A stretch of 64,000 nucleotides of DNA from HdN1 sp964473645 (GTDB lineage: Bacteria; Pseudomonadota; Gammaproteobacteria; Pseudomonadales; Ketobacteraceae), in NCBI GenBank assembly GCA_964473645.1, contig CAYYPW010000022.1:1-64000 (forward strand). The letters are read 5' to 3'. Positions 1-8,622 of this stretch are shown here, one piece after another (position 1 is the stretch's first letter; every line of letters starts with the position of its first letter). Made by a program: the position numbers and the translations under genes. The notes below the pieces were generated by a model, which was not told where the DNA came from, did not search any database, and was given only the letters and a program-made list of their open reading frames with translations.

Positions 1-565
1 GATACGCATCCTCAGCAGTCCAGGTATCCCCTGTCAGTAAATAACGTTGAGCATTGGCCCACCCCAACTCCTTAGGCAATCGCAGCGTCGCCCCACAGCA
101 AGGGTACAAGCCTCGCTTGACCTCCAGCATGGCAAATTTGGTATCTCGCGCCGCCACCCGAATCTCGGTATTGAGCAAAATCTCTACCCCCCAGGTATAA
201 CAATACCCCTGCACGGCAATAACGACAGGCTTGCGGTGACGCTCACCCTTCAAGCCGAACGGATCAACTTCATCCGGCAGCGTCGGCATGCCGCGACCAC
301 TACCAAAGTTCTCTGCCCACTGATCAAGCTCGACACCCGCCGTAAAGTGTTTGCCCTCGGCGTGCAATACGGCCACGCGCAGGTCGGCATCCTCATTGAG
401 CTGGGCGTAAGCGCGCCCCAAGGCATGAAACATCTCCATCGATAGCGCGTTGTATTTTTCGGGGCGGTTAAGTTTGATAAACAGAATGTGACCTTGTTTC
501 TCGACCAGGCACTGCTCCTTGGCCGATTGCTCCTTGACCGTTTGTTCCTTAACAGCTTGCGACAT
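1..565 (-). CDS. Enoyl-CoA hydratase/isomerase (crotonase) family protein, partial
   Basis: This gene runs off the left edge; 188 N-terminal residues are visible. The family hydrates or isomerises acyl-CoA thioesters in the cytoplasm. The start is ATG at 565, preceded by GGAGG 5 nt upstream. The crotonase core is clear: 'FTAGVEL' (about 74-80) lines the oxyanion-hole region, and the two glutamates that act as acid/base in classical enoyl-CoA hydratase are both kept, as E128 ('WGVEI') and E148 ('AMLEVKRG'), with the usual spacing of 20. The N-terminal 20 residues carry three tandem 'KEQ' motifs and precede the conserved fold. It is divergent from yqgE. The exact substrate cannot be read from the sequence. 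Confidence 0.88.
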   Translation of the reverse strand, partial: MSQAVKEQTVKEQSAKEQCLVEKQGHILFIKLNRPEKYNALSMEMFHALGRAYAQLNEDADLRVAVLHAEGKHFTAGVELDQWAENFGSGRGMPTLPDEVDPFGLKGERHRKPVVIAVQGYCYTWGVEILLNTEIRVAARDTKFAMLEVKRGLYPCCGATLRLPKELGWANAQRYLLTGDTWTAEDAY

Positions 566-592
566 GGGTGCCTCCCCCTTTACTCTAACGAA

Positions 593-621
593 TTGAAATT
601 ATTATGCATTACGCTTATAAC
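593..621 (+). promoter_or_regulatory. Sigma70-type promoter for yqgE-ruvX
   Basis: A -35 element TTGAAA (593-598) and a -10 element TATAAC (616-621) are separated by exactly 17 nt. Both match the consensus in five of six positions. They point to a start near 628 and a leader of about 84 nt before the yqgE ATG at 712. The placement in a divergent intergenic region supports the call; there is no experimental evidence. Confidence 0.6.
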
Positions 622-711
622 CATGGGTGATAATGCGACCCGAAACATTGGCCGCGAAAACATTTTTCGCCCCCTCTTGCAGCAAATCGAGCTTAACCCA
701 ATACTGTGTTT

Positions 712-1275
712 ATGAGCGCACAAAACAGTTTTAAAAATCACTTCCTGATCGCCATGCCGACCTTGGAAGACCCGAATTTCGCCCAGACCATTACCTACAT
801 CTGCGAACATAGCGATGACGGTGCGATGGGGATCGTGGTCAATCGCCCAATGGAGCTGACGGTCGCGCAAATCTTTGAACATCTTGATATCAGCCCTGTC
901 GACGAGCGGTTTAACCAGCAGCAAGTGCTGCGTGGTGGGCCGGTGCAAATGGAGCGCGGCTTTGTATTGCACCGCGACAAACGCCCGTGGGATAGCACGC
1001 TCGAAGTGCAGGACGGTGTTTTTCTCTCGACCTCAAAAGAGGTGCTGGTCGCCATGGCCGAAAGCCGAGGCCCCGAAAATGCACTGATCGCGCTGGGTTA
1101 CGCCGGCTGGGGTGCAGGGCAACTCGATGAAGAGATGGCCAATAACGCATGGCTGAGCGTGCCTGCAACTGAACACATCTTATTTGATATCCCCTTCGAA
1201 GAACGCTGGCACGCGGCCGCCCGCCTGCTCGGTGTTGACCTTTCGCTGTTGTCGACCCAGGTGGGGCATGCCTGA
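712..1275 (+). CDS. yqgE: YqgE/AlgH family protein (UPF0301)
   Basis: The protein has 187 residues, the usual length for this family (E. coli YqgE is of the same size). The N-terminal 'NHFLIAMP' and the 'GIVVNRP' and 'GPVQ' segments are family hallmarks. Its biochemical role is not established; in Pseudomonas it is known as AlgH from an alginate-regulation phenotype. An in-frame GTG six bases upstream (706) is possible, but the ATG at 712 gives the typical N-terminus. The stop overlaps the ruvX start by 8 bp, so the two are probably translationally coupled. Confidence 0.93.
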   Translation: MSAQNSFKNHFLIAMPTLEDPNFAQTITYICEHSDDGAMGIVVNRPMELTVAQIFEHLDISPVDERFNQQQVLRGGPVQMERGFVLHRDKRPWDSTLEVQDGVFLSTSKEVLVAMAESRGPENALIALGYAGWGAGQLDEEMANNAWLSVPATEHILFDIPFEERWHAAARLLGVDLSLLSTQVGHA

Positions 1276-1714
1276 ACGCCCCCCGCTGGCGACCGTCATG
1301 GGTTTTGATTTCGGTACTAAAGTCATTGGAGTGGCCATTGGCCAGGCAGTGACGTGCACGGCTTCGGCACTGACCCTGCTGCCTGCCAAAAACGGTGTGC
1401 CTGATTGGGCACAGGTTGAAAAGCTGGTAAAGGAGTGGCAGCCCGATGGGTTTGTGGTGGGTATTCCACTGAATATGGATGGCACTGAAACTGAGCTGGC
1501 ACCGCGCGCACGCAAATTTGGTAACCGGCTGACCGGGCGTTTTGGCAAGCCCTGGTACCCGGCCGATGAGCGGCTGTCGACGCGTGAAGCGTGGGATGCG
1601 CTGGAGAGCCAGCATCAACAACGCAAGCAAGGACAGCGCATCAGTGGTGATAGGCGGGTCGATGCGGTGGCAGCCGCGTTGGTATTAACGTCGTGGTTGA
1701 ATGGCGAGACGTAA
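1268..1714 (+). CDS. ruvX: Putative pre-16S rRNA nuclease / RuvX Holliday junction resolvase (YqgF)
   Basis: The protein has 148 residues of the RNase H-like YqgF family, which processes the 5' end of 16S rRNA and has been proposed to resolve Holliday junctions. The 'GFDFGTKVIGVAIG' strand holds the first acidic residue (D14), 'DERLST' holds E101, and the C-terminal 'RRVDAVAAALVL' holds D132, so the acidic active-site residues are present. The frame is open upstream to 1184, but the ATG at 1268 gives the normal length and overlaps the yqgE stop. In Pseudomonas the next genes are pyrR-pyrB-pyrC; here a denitrification block follows instead and pyrB is 16.6 kb away. Confidence 0.93.
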   Translation: MPERPPLATVMGFDFGTKVIGVAIGQAVTCTASALTLLPAKNGVPDWAQVEKLVKEWQPDGFVVGIPLNMDGTETELAPRARKFGNRLTGRFGKPWYPADERLSTREAWDALESQHQQRKQGQRISGDRRVDAVAAALVLTSWLNGET

Positions 1715-1724
1715 CCCCGCATTT

Positions 1725-3299
1725 TCAATGACTGGTGCCCCGCTCCCGCGTTGTCTTGTTCCAGACGTTATATTTACCCATCGGCTTCACCATCGGTAAA
1801 CGCTTGACCTCCTTCCAGGTGCTGGCGTCATAGACAACAATCGCACCATCCATCTCAGAAAGACTGACCAAGGCATAACGCCCATCGCGCGTGAATTCGA
1901 CATGCGCGCTGGTGCGCCCTTTGGCGGGCGTTACGCTGCCGACGACCTTGAGGCTGCGTTTGTCGATAATCTGCAAGGTGTCGCGGTGGGTAGGGTGCAT
2001 CATGGCATCGACCCACATATAGGGCGTATTATCGTGGCTGCGCAAGAAAAAGCCGGTACCATTGACCGGGATGTCAGCAACTTTTTGCCAGCTGGTCATA
2101 TCGATAACGGTCACAGTAGGTGACATAAGATTGGTGGACGCCATCACTTGCCGCCCCTGGTAGTCAAAAGTAATGCCCGACCCCAGGTGCGGCATGCCGC
2201 CCAACTCCAGATCAGCAATTTTGCGCCGCACCCGCAGATCAATCACTTCGGCATGGCCACTGCGTGATGCACCCATAACGTGATTGTACGAGGCGTCAAA
2301 ATAAAAATCGTCGAGCGCGGTATCGAGCACGACTGAGCGTGGCGTCAACATGCCGGGTTCGGCGATGCCCTCCCCCATTTTGTAGTCATGCACATAACCC
2401 CGATATACCGGCTCCGCCTTCGGGTCGTAGGAGATTTCCCACAACAGGGGGACATCTTTAAGTGCCAGCACAAAACTCTGCCGGGGCGCCGCATCGTACA
2501 CCGCCGACACCCGGGAGTGATTGCCTTTGCCATCCTGTACGTCGTAAATACGTTTCAAGGACAGGTCATTCGCATCGAGCAACACCGCCGTGCGAGGCAA
2601 ATAATTACCGACCAACACCCATTTGCCGTCACTGGATACTGCCAGGTTGCGGGTGTTGATACCCGCGCGGATTTCGGCGACGACACGCAGATGGTAAATG
2701 TCGTATTTGGTGATCCAGCCATCGCGTGAGGCAAAGTAAACATAACGCCCACCTTCAGCGTACTTGGGGCCGCCATGCAATGCGTAGCGACTTTGAAAAC
2801 GGTGTATCACTTCGAATTTATCACCGTCCAACAGGCTGACATGATGATCGCCGGCTTCGACCACCAGGAACAGATTTTTTAAATCCGCGTTGAAGACAGG
2901 TTTTGCTGGCAGGCTCAGCGCTGTTTTATCAAGCTGGTAGGATTGCAGGATTTCCTTTTCTGTCCACACGGGCGCGGTGGTGGGTGGAGTGTAGATATAC
3001 TCGACGAGGGCATTGATTTCCTGCTCGTTGAGGTTGGGGAAGCCAGGCATTTGTGTTGCTTGACGCCCCTTTTGCACGGTTGCTACCGCAGCAGGCTTTT
3101 TCAACCGTTCGAGGTTTTCCGGCAGCAAGGCGGGGCCCATCAAGCCAAACCGGTCTGCGCCATGGCAAGCGGCGCAATGGGTTTGATAGAGTTGTGCTGC
3201 ATCCACCGTTGCAGCTTCGGTGCCACCTTGAGCAGCCCACACGGACAGGGTAATGCCGAGCATACCGAGCAAAAGGCTGGCATAACGTATCACCGTCAT
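1725..3299 (-). CDS. nirN: NirN-like dihydro-heme d1 dehydrogenase (c-type cytochrome with cd1-like propeller)
   Basis: The 524-residue protein has a signal peptide (about 1-24), a c-type heme motif CAACH at 42-46, and an eight-bladed cd1-type beta-propeller covering the rest. It lacks the extra features of NirS and matches the length of NirN, the periplasmic enzyme that oxidises dihydro-heme d1 to heme d1 and passes it on. The frame extends upstream to 3419, but that extension lies inside nirJ and has no signal peptide. The ATG at 3299 starts 4 nt after the nirJ stop. Being the last gene of the nir operon, after nirJ, also fits Pseudomonas order (nirE, normally between them, is missing). Confidence 0.9.
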   Translation of the reverse strand: MTVIRYASLLLGMLGITLSVWAAQGGTEAATVDAAQLYQTHCAACHGADRFGLMGPALLPENLERLKKPAAVATVQKGRQATQMPGFPNLNEQEINALVEYIYTPPTTAPVWTEKEILQSYQLDKTALSLPAKPVFNADLKNLFLVVEAGDHHVSLLDGDKFEVIHRFQSRYALHGGPKYAEGGRYVYFASRDGWITKYDIYHLRVVAEIRAGINTRNLAVSSDGKWVLVGNYLPRTAVLLDANDLSLKRIYDVQDGKGNHSRVSAVYDAAPRQSFVLALKDVPLLWEISYDPKAEPVYRGYVHDYKMGEGIAEPGMLTPRSVVLDTALDDFYFDASYNHVMGASRSGHAEVIDLRVRRKIADLELGGMPHLGSGITFDYQGRQVMASTNLMSPTVTVIDMTSWQKVADIPVNGTGFFLRSHDNTPYMWVDAMMHPTHRDTLQIIDKRSLKVVGSVTPAKGRTSAHVEFTRDGRYALVSLSEMDGAIVVYDASTWKEVKRLPMVKPMGKYNVWNKTTRERGTSH

Positions 3300-3303
3300 G
3301 GCA

Positions 3304-4476
3304 TTAAGCTCCCGATGCGTAAAACCGTTGTTTTGCCGGTAGCCCAATTTCATCATCGTCAAGATAACAGGCCGGGTCTTCAGCCCAGACATCACCACTG
3401 GTCTGCATGGCACGCACACGAGTGTTGCCGTTACAAATATTGAGATATTGGCAGTCTCCGCAGCGACCTTTTACCGGGCGTGGATGCTGTTTCAAGCCCG
3501 CCATGACAGGATCGGTGAGATCTTGCCAGATGGCCGAAAATGGACGTTCACGCACATTACCCAAAGAATAATGCCACCACATCGTATCGGGGTGGACATT
3601 GCCGGTATTATCGATATTCGCGACATTTTCGCCGGAGGCATTGCCGCCCCACTGCACCAGTTTGCCCTGGATATGCGACGCATGGTCGGGTAAATGTTGC
3701 TCCACCCACTTTAATAACCAGGGGCCGTCGGCATCATTATTGCCGGTGACAAATTCTTTGGGTCGACCTTGCTGGATCAGCGACCAGCAACGTTCTGCCA
3801 GCAGATTCATGGCATCACGGGTTTGGCGATGGATGGCATCATCTTTACGATTGCGGTGGCCGCGTCCGGCATAATTGAGGTGGGAAAAGTAGAATTTATC
3901 GATATCCTCCTGCTCCAGCAAATCGAGCATAGCGCTTAATTCATGGCAATTATCCTGAGTCATGGTAAATCGCAGGCCAACGCGAATACCGTTTTCACGA
4001 CATAAATGAATACCTTTCATAGAGGCATCAAAAGCACCGTCTTTACGACGAAATTTGTCGTGCGTGGCACCAATACCATCGAGACTAACCCCGACGTAAT
4101 CAAAACCCGTTGCCACGATTTGATCAATATTGTCCTGATTGATCAATGTACCGTTGCTCGACAAGCCGACATAGAAGCCCATTTTTTTGGCGCGACCCGC
4201 AATCTCGAATATATCGGGTCGCAACAAGGGCTCACCGCCTGAAAGTATCAAGGCTGGTACGCGAAATTGCTTGAGATCATCCATCACTGTGAATGTTTCT
4301 TGGGTACTCAATTCTCCGGGAAAATCGATATCCGCCGAAATGGAATAGCAATGTTTACAGGTAAGATTACAGCGTCGAATCAAGTTCCAGATCACTACCG
4401 GGCCGGGCGGATTACGGCGTGGGCCAATGGCAGTTGGGTGGGTGATTTCCTGCAGAAACTGGGTCATTCGGAACAT
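3304..4476 (-). CDS. nirJ: Heme d1 biosynthesis radical SAM protein NirJ
   Basis: The protein has 390 residues. The radical SAM cluster motif is CNLTCKHC (C36, C40, C43), followed by 'LSGGEPLLRPD'. A C-terminal SPASM-like cysteine set starts at 'CGDCQYLNIC' (C339, C342, C348) with a further cysteine at 370. NirJ replaces the propionate side chains of didecarboxysiroheme with oxo groups during heme d1 synthesis in the cytoplasm. An ATG three codons in (start 4467) is an alternative start; neither has a strong ribosome binding site. It is flanked by nirGH upstream and nirN downstream with gaps of 10 and 4 nt. Confidence 0.93.
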   Translation of the reverse strand: MFRMTQFLQEITHPTAIGPRRNPPGPVVIWNLIRRCNLTCKHCYSISADIDFPGELSTQETFTVMDDLKQFRVPALILSGGEPLLRPDIFEIAGRAKKMGFYVGLSSNGTLINQDNIDQIVATGFDYVGVSLDGIGATHDKFRRKDGAFDASMKGIHLCRENGIRVGLRFTMTQDNCHELSAMLDLLEQEDIDKFYFSHLNYAGRGHRNRKDDAIHRQTRDAMNLLAERCWSLIQQGRPKEFVTGNNDADGPWLLKWVEQHLPDHASHIQGKLVQWGGNASGENVANIDNTGNVHPDTMWWHYSLGNVRERPFSAIWQDLTDPVMAGLKQHPRPVKGRCGDCQYLNICNGNTRVRAMQTSGDVWAEDPACYLDDDEIGLPAKQRFYASGA

Positions 4477-4486
4477 GGGATTTCTC

Positions 4487-5566
4487 TTATTCGCTGATGC
4501 GTAATCCGGTTTTTTTCAAGATGCGGGTGCTCCACAACACATCGTGGGCGCGACAGGCATTCCCCAGTACGTCGGCAATGCGCTGGATCTGCTGATCGGT
4601 GTGTTCGCGAGAGCGGCCATGTACCATCGCGAAAAGGTTATAGGGCCAGCCAGGTAAATGACGTGGACGACGATAGCAGTGGCTAACGAATCCCAGCGCT
4701 GCAATTTTCTCACCGAGGGCATTTGCCATCTCGTCGTTGACATCCCATACGGTCATGCCATTGTGCACGTAACCCAGGGCGTAATGATTCGGGACGGCCG
4801 CAATACGGCGTAAAATTCCATTGCTCTGCCAATGTTCGAATCGCTCAATGACCTCGGCCTCCGTTGCGCATACCTGCGCGGCCACATCAGCAAAAGGTCG
4901 ACTGTGCAGGGGTAAACCTGCCTGAGTGGCACGCATAATGGCCCGATCCAGGTTATCCATTGCTGCTACCGCCGAGGTGACGGTGGTTTTTAATAGGGGT
5001 GCCATTGGCCATCCTGTGCCCGCCATAATGTCGGCGTTATCCAGGCGCGCATCAAAAAAAAGTTGGACGCGAAATTCCTGTAGTTTGGGCATATCGAGTA
5101 CAGGCAATCCGGTTGTCTGCTCTATTCGCTTAATGGCATCAGCGCATTGGACAGGCGTTTCTGTTGCCAGCACAAACCACATATTCAAGGTATGAGTACG
5201 CTGATAATTGTGCGCCACCTCAGGAAAGGCGTTAACCTGCGCAGCGATCTCGTCAAATCGCTCGGGCGGTACCGCCATCGCAGCAAGGGTAAACCGGCCC
5301 CCTGCCCGCTCGATCTGGAACATCGGCCCAAACCGGCTGAGGATTCCAATCGTCAACAGGCGTTGTAAACGCAGCAATAATTGTGGTTCTGACAACCCCA
5401 TGGTATGCGCCACATCGGCATAGGGGTGCGAACAAATCGGCATGCCCCGCTGCAGTTGATTGATCAACTGCCTGTCCATATAGTCGAGTGCCCGAAAATC
5501 AAAAGGGTTAGTCTCTTGAACGGTTTGGGGTGCGATGGATGGCGCTTCAGTAACGTCGTTACTCAT
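4487..5566 (-). CDS. nirGH: Siroheme decarboxylase, fused NirG-NirH type
   Basis: The 359-residue protein contains two consecutive AsnC/Lrp-like modules. The N-terminal module has 'HNYQRTHTLNMWFV'; the C-terminal module has 'CYRRPRHLPGWPYNLFAMVHG'. These are the signatures of the two subunits of siroheme decarboxylase, which converts siroheme to 12,18-didecarboxysiroheme. The N-terminus (about 1-25) is a non-conserved tail. The assignment to G-H rather than D-L rests on conserved order (F-D-L-G-H-J). The start ATG overlaps the stop of the preceding fusion gene as ATGA, so expression is coupled. These genes are often mistaken for transcription regulators because of the Lrp-like fold. Confidence 0.85.
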   Translation of the reverse strand: MSNDVTEAPSIAPQTVQETNPFDFRALDYMDRQLINQLQRGMPICSHPYADVAHTMGLSEPQLLLRLQRLLTIGILSRFGPMFQIERAGGRFTLAAMAVPPERFDEIAAQVNAFPEVAHNYQRTHTLNMWFVLATETPVQCADAIKRIEQTTGLPVLDMPKLQEFRVQLFFDARLDNADIMAGTGWPMAPLLKTTVTSAVAAMDNLDRAIMRATQAGLPLHSRPFADVAAQVCATEAEVIERFEHWQSNGILRRIAAVPNHYALGYVHNGMTVWDVNDEMANALGEKIAALGFVSHCYRRPRHLPGWPYNLFAMVHGRSREHTDQQIQRIADVLGNACRAHDVLWSTRILKKTGLRISE

Positions 5567-6585
5567 AAGGCACTCCGCTTATCAAATTGTGGGGCAGGAG
5601 GCGCATACCAGGCACCGCGTTGCTTGTAACGGTGCACCCCAATGAGAATATCACTGCTGAAGCGCTGCAGGTCAAACTGTATCGATAAACGTTGTACTTC
5701 CGCGAGCACACTGTCGCGGTCTTTCCCATGTATCATGCAAAACAGGTTATAAGGCCATTCGCTGCCACGGCGCGGGCGCTCATAACACAACCGAACGCCA
5801 GGCGCACCGGCAAGTTGCTGGGCAACGATGGGCAAATCCAACGCCGGAATATCCATCACCCACATGGCATTGGCGCGATACCCCAATTCCCGATGTCGCA
5901 ATACCGCACCATAGCGCTTGACGATACCCACATGCAGCCAGCGAGAGAGCGTATCGATGACTTGTTTTTCTGAGCGCCCCCATTGCCGTGCCAACGCCAG
6001 AAAAGGTCGCTCAACCAAAGGAAAACCTTCCTGTACCAGTGACACCAAATGCCACTCCTCTGCGCTCAGCGTAAAACGATGTTCTGCGCGGGCCGCGGCG
6101 CCAACGGGTTTGTGGGCATCATCCAGACCAAACCCCAGATCGATGTAGAAGGCATGCAATAGAGGCAAATCAAGCAAAGGGATGTTTGACCATTGCTTGC
6201 GTATGGCGAATAGCGTGTCACGAATGTCGGTATCATCGCGTCCTGTAATCACAAACCATAAATTATAGCGATGCGTGCGTTGGTAATTGTGATTCACCTC
6301 GGGTAGCGTGTTTATCCACTCGGCGACATTATCGAGTTCGTGTTCGGGGACCGCCATGGCGACCAAGGTACTCATGCCAATGCCGTGGGCTGCAAACACC
6401 GGGCCCACGCGCGAAAGCGCACCCGTGTGTTGGGCGTGTTGCAAATACGACAGCACTTGCCCTTCATTGCATTCATCAGAAAACGGTAGACGCGTTGCAA
6501 TAACGCTGAAGGGGCGTGGCGTCAGTGGAAAGTTCCGCTGACAACTGTCTAGCAATACCCGGCTTTTATCCAGAGGAGCATCCAT
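5563..6585 (-). CDS. nirDL: Siroheme decarboxylase, fused NirD-NirL type
   Basis: The 340-residue protein again has two AsnC/Lrp-like halves. 'HNYQRTHRYNLWFV' lies in the N-terminal half and 'CYERPRRGSEWPYNLFCMIHG' in the C-terminal half, so it could in principle form both half-sites of the decarboxylase. A good ribosome binding site (GAGGTGA) precedes the ATG at 6585. In Pseudomonas NirD, L, G and H are four separate polypeptides; here two fused genes cover all four. D-L fusions are known in other denitrifiers. The assignment to D-L follows its position right after nirF. Confidence 0.85.
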   Translation of the reverse strand: MDAPLDKSRVLLDSCQRNFPLTPRPFSVIATRLPFSDECNEGQVLSYLQHAQHTGALSRVGPVFAAHGIGMSTLVAMAVPEHELDNVAEWINTLPEVNHNYQRTHRYNLWFVITGRDDTDIRDTLFAIRKQWSNIPLLDLPLLHAFYIDLGFGLDDAHKPVGAAARAEHRFTLSAEEWHLVSLVQEGFPLVERPFLALARQWGRSEKQVIDTLSRWLHVGIVKRYGAVLRHRELGYRANAMWVMDIPALDLPIVAQQLAGAPGVRLCYERPRRGSEWPYNLFCMIHGKDRDSVLAEVQRLSIQFDLQRFSSDILIGVHRYKQRGAWYAPPAPQFDKRSAL

Positions 6586-6594
6586 CGTGTCACC

Positions 6595-7839
6595 TCACAT
6601 GCCAATACGAGCGGCGCGGCTCGTGAAGAAAATACCGCTGGGTTGAGACGCGTCGCGCTCTGCTTTCAGCGTGAAATGGGTCGTGTCATACACCTGCACC
6701 CGATTGTCATCCCGGCAGGAAAGCCACACTTCTTCACTGCGCGGCGTAAATTCAAAGTGCAATACCCCTTTACAGGGTTGCATGCTGTGAATGACTTTCA
6801 TGGTTGGCACATCGATGACCTGCACGGTGCCGTTATCCGGAAAGGCAAAATTCACCCACACCTGCCGACCATCCGGGGATGCCATCACAAACACCGGCTG
6901 TCCGGCCACGGGAATGCGAGCGGCTTCTTTCCAGGTGGCGGTGTTGGCAACCAGCACTTCTGCATGCCCGATGGCGGGGAAAAATGCGCGTCCATCACTG
7001 ACCGACCACCCGCGCAAATGCGGCATTTTATAGACCGGGAAGGCTTCTTTGCCGCGCCCATAGTGATTGAGAATACGTTGCACGCCTTTCTGTGGTTGCC
7101 ACAAATCGAGCAACGCGAGTCCGTCTTCGCCATACAGCCCGGCGATATAATAACGCCCGCTATTACTACCCAACCCATCATAAGGTTGCTTGCCGATATT
7201 GGGGTAACGGGTCACGACAGGTTTGCGCGGGTCGGTAATGTCTGCAATCCAGATTTCACCGGCTTCGAATAATGAAAAGCCGAAACGATTCCCCGGTAAA
7301 TCGGCAAGCCCTACGACTTTTGAAGCGCGATTAGCCTTGGCATCAAAGGTGGAAATTTCTGACAGAAGTTCGAGGGTATTGGCGTCAAAGAATTTCACGC
7401 CGCCCGGATCATAATTTTGAGCCGCTACCACACGGCCATCCTGCGAAATAGAACCGCCAATGGAATTGCCGGCTTGAATAATGCGTTTGCCTATCGTGCG
7501 GGTCAGCAAATCCACTTTGGTCAGACCGCCATCACGCCCAAAGACATAAGCGTATCGCCCGTCACGCGAAAACACGGCGGCGGCATGGGATAAATCCCCC
7601 AAACCTTCGACACGTCCCAACACCTGATCATGGCTGTGTTCAATAACCAACACGCTGCCACCAGCACGTTCGATCACAATACCGAGATCACCCGTGCCAC
7701 GTAATGCATTTTGATTGTCGATTGTCGCTGCGGTCGCCGCCGTTTGCAGCGAAGTACCGGAATTAGAAATATCAGGAGCGGTGGTACAGGCGGTTAAAGC
7801 AAACGTGCCGCAAAGTAGCATTCTACGGATGCATCTCAT
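6595..7839 (-). CDS. nirF: Heme d1 biosynthesis protein NirF (lipoprotein)
   Basis: The 414-residue protein is built of beta-propeller repeats like the d1 domain of NirS, but has no heme c motif. NirF binds heme d1 precursors and is needed for heme d1 formation. The N-terminus 'MRCIRRMLLCGTFALTAC' is a lipoprotein signal with lipobox LTAC (C18), which agrees with reports that NirF can be a periplasmic lipoprotein. The frame extends to a GTG at 7851 inside nirC; I chose the ATG at 7839, one base after the nirC stop, because it starts directly at the signal peptide. An ATG at 7821 is also possible. Confidence 0.9.
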   Translation of the reverse strand: MRCIRRMLLCGTFALTACTTAPDISNSGTSLQTAATAATIDNQNALRGTGDLGIVIERAGGSVLVIEHSHDQVLGRVEGLGDLSHAAAVFSRDGRYAYVFGRDGGLTKVDLLTRTIGKRIIQAGNSIGGSISQDGRVVAAQNYDPGGVKFFDANTLELLSEISTFDAKANRASKVVGLADLPGNRFGFSLFEAGEIWIADITDPRKPVVTRYPNIGKQPYDGLGSNSGRYYIAGLYGEDGLALLDLWQPQKGVQRILNHYGRGKEAFPVYKMPHLRGWSVSDGRAFFPAIGHAEVLVANTATWKEAARIPVAGQPVFVMASPDGRQVWVNFAFPDNGTVQVIDVPTMKVIHSMQPCKGVLHFEFTPRSEEVWLSCRDDNRVQVYDTTHFTLKAERDASQPSGIFFTSRAARIGM

Positions 7840-7840
7840 G

Positions 7841-8203
7841 TCATGGCTCACTTACTGAAAGTCCGCGTTGCAATTCTTGCAACATCCAGCGGGCATCGGC
7901 TTCGGAAAGAAATCGTCGCCAGGGTGGCATGGCCGTGCCCGGTCGACCGTCAAGAATAGTCAGTAGCAATCCATTGCTGTCTTTGTCCCGTAACGCCTCA
8001 GGTGTGAGTGGAAGCCCCAACCCACCTTTCATGGTCATGCCATGGCACGCACCGCAGTCGTTAAGCAGCAAATCCCGCAATACTAGCTTGCGTTCTGCGG
8101 TCACGGGCATCTCTGCAAATGCTTGTGAAACCATACACATCAACAGAACCACGCTTTTTAACAGAACCACGCTTCTTAACAGAACAATATGCGCAAGGCG
8201 CAT
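7841..8203 (-). CDS. nirC: NirC-like periplasmic c-type cytochrome
   Basis: The 120-residue protein has a signal peptide and one heme motif, CGACH, with a likely axial methionine in 'GTAMPPW'. NirC is a small cytochrome of nir operons that can deliver electrons to NirS or take part in heme d1 maturation. The ATG at 8203 has an AGGA site 7 nt upstream. The longer frame to 8260 adds a charged non-signal sequence, so I rejected it. The hydrophobic core of the signal peptide is encoded by an 18-bp tandem duplication ('RSVVLL' then 'KSVVLL'). Confidence 0.85.
   Translation of the reverse strand: MRLAHIVLLRSVVLLKSVVLLMCMVSQAFAEMPVTAERKLVLRDLLLNDCGACHGMTMKGGLGLPLTPEALRDKDSNGLLLTILDGRPGTAMPPWRRFLSEADARWMLQELQRGLSVSEP
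8142..8185 (-). repeat. 18-bp tandem repeat in the nirC signal-peptide region
   Basis: Two 18-bp units (8142-8159 and 8160-8177) differ at one base, and a partial third copy of 8 bp follows. The unit is in frame, so a change in copy number would add or remove six hydrophobic residues of the NirC signal peptide. This is read directly from the sequence. Confidence 0.85.
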
Positions 8204-8294
8204 GAAGAATTCCTTTTTTGCGGGTGGGTCGGTGAGCCCGTTCATACTATTTGCTCTCACCGCCCCACCCTGGCTTACAGGCTGTCAAACGCGA

Positions 8295-8609
8295 TTACTT
8301 TTGGGAAAGCACCCATTGCACCAACGCTTTACCTTCTTCATCGGTGACGTTGTTGGGCGGCATGGGAATCGGACCCCACACCCCTGCTCCACCTGCTTTC
8401 ACCTTGGCAATCAATGTCGCCTCGGCAGTCGCATCACCGGCATATTTCGCGGCAATATCTTTGAAAGAAGGGCCCATCAATTTTTTGTCGATGGCATGGC
8501 AGGCCAAACAGTTTTTGGTTTGCGCAAGCGCGGCTGCATCTTCGGCCTGTACAGGCGCGGCAAGACCAAATCCGAGTGCCGATAGCGCGAATATCAATGT
8601 CTTTTTCAT
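8295..8609 (-). CDS. nirM: Cytochrome c551-type electron donor
   Basis: The 104-residue protein has a signal peptide ending at 'APVQA', a heme motif CLACH, and the axial methionine in 'GPIPMPPN', which is typical for class I cytochromes of the c551/c552 type. In denitrifiers NirM donates electrons to nitrite reductase in the periplasm. A ribosome binding site GAGGTG precedes the ATG at 8609. It lies 13 nt after the nirS stop, as in Pseudomonas. A 91-bp gap separates it from nirC. Confidence 0.9.
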   Translation of the reverse strand: MKKTLIFALSALGFGLAAPVQAEDAAALAQTKNCLACHAIDKKLMGPSFKDIAAKYAGDATAEATLIAKVKAGGAGVWGPIPMPPNNVTDEEGKALVQWVLSQK

Positions 8610-8622
8610 ACAATCACCTCTA

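Noticed and set aside
911..1630. A 239-codon minus-strand open frame across yqgE and ruvX
   Set aside because: It is antisense to two well-supported genes, has no ribosome binding site and a composition typical of shadow frames.
4487..6585. Lrp/AsnC-like folds considered as transcription regulators
   Set aside because: Motifs and operon position identify them as siroheme decarboxylase halves.
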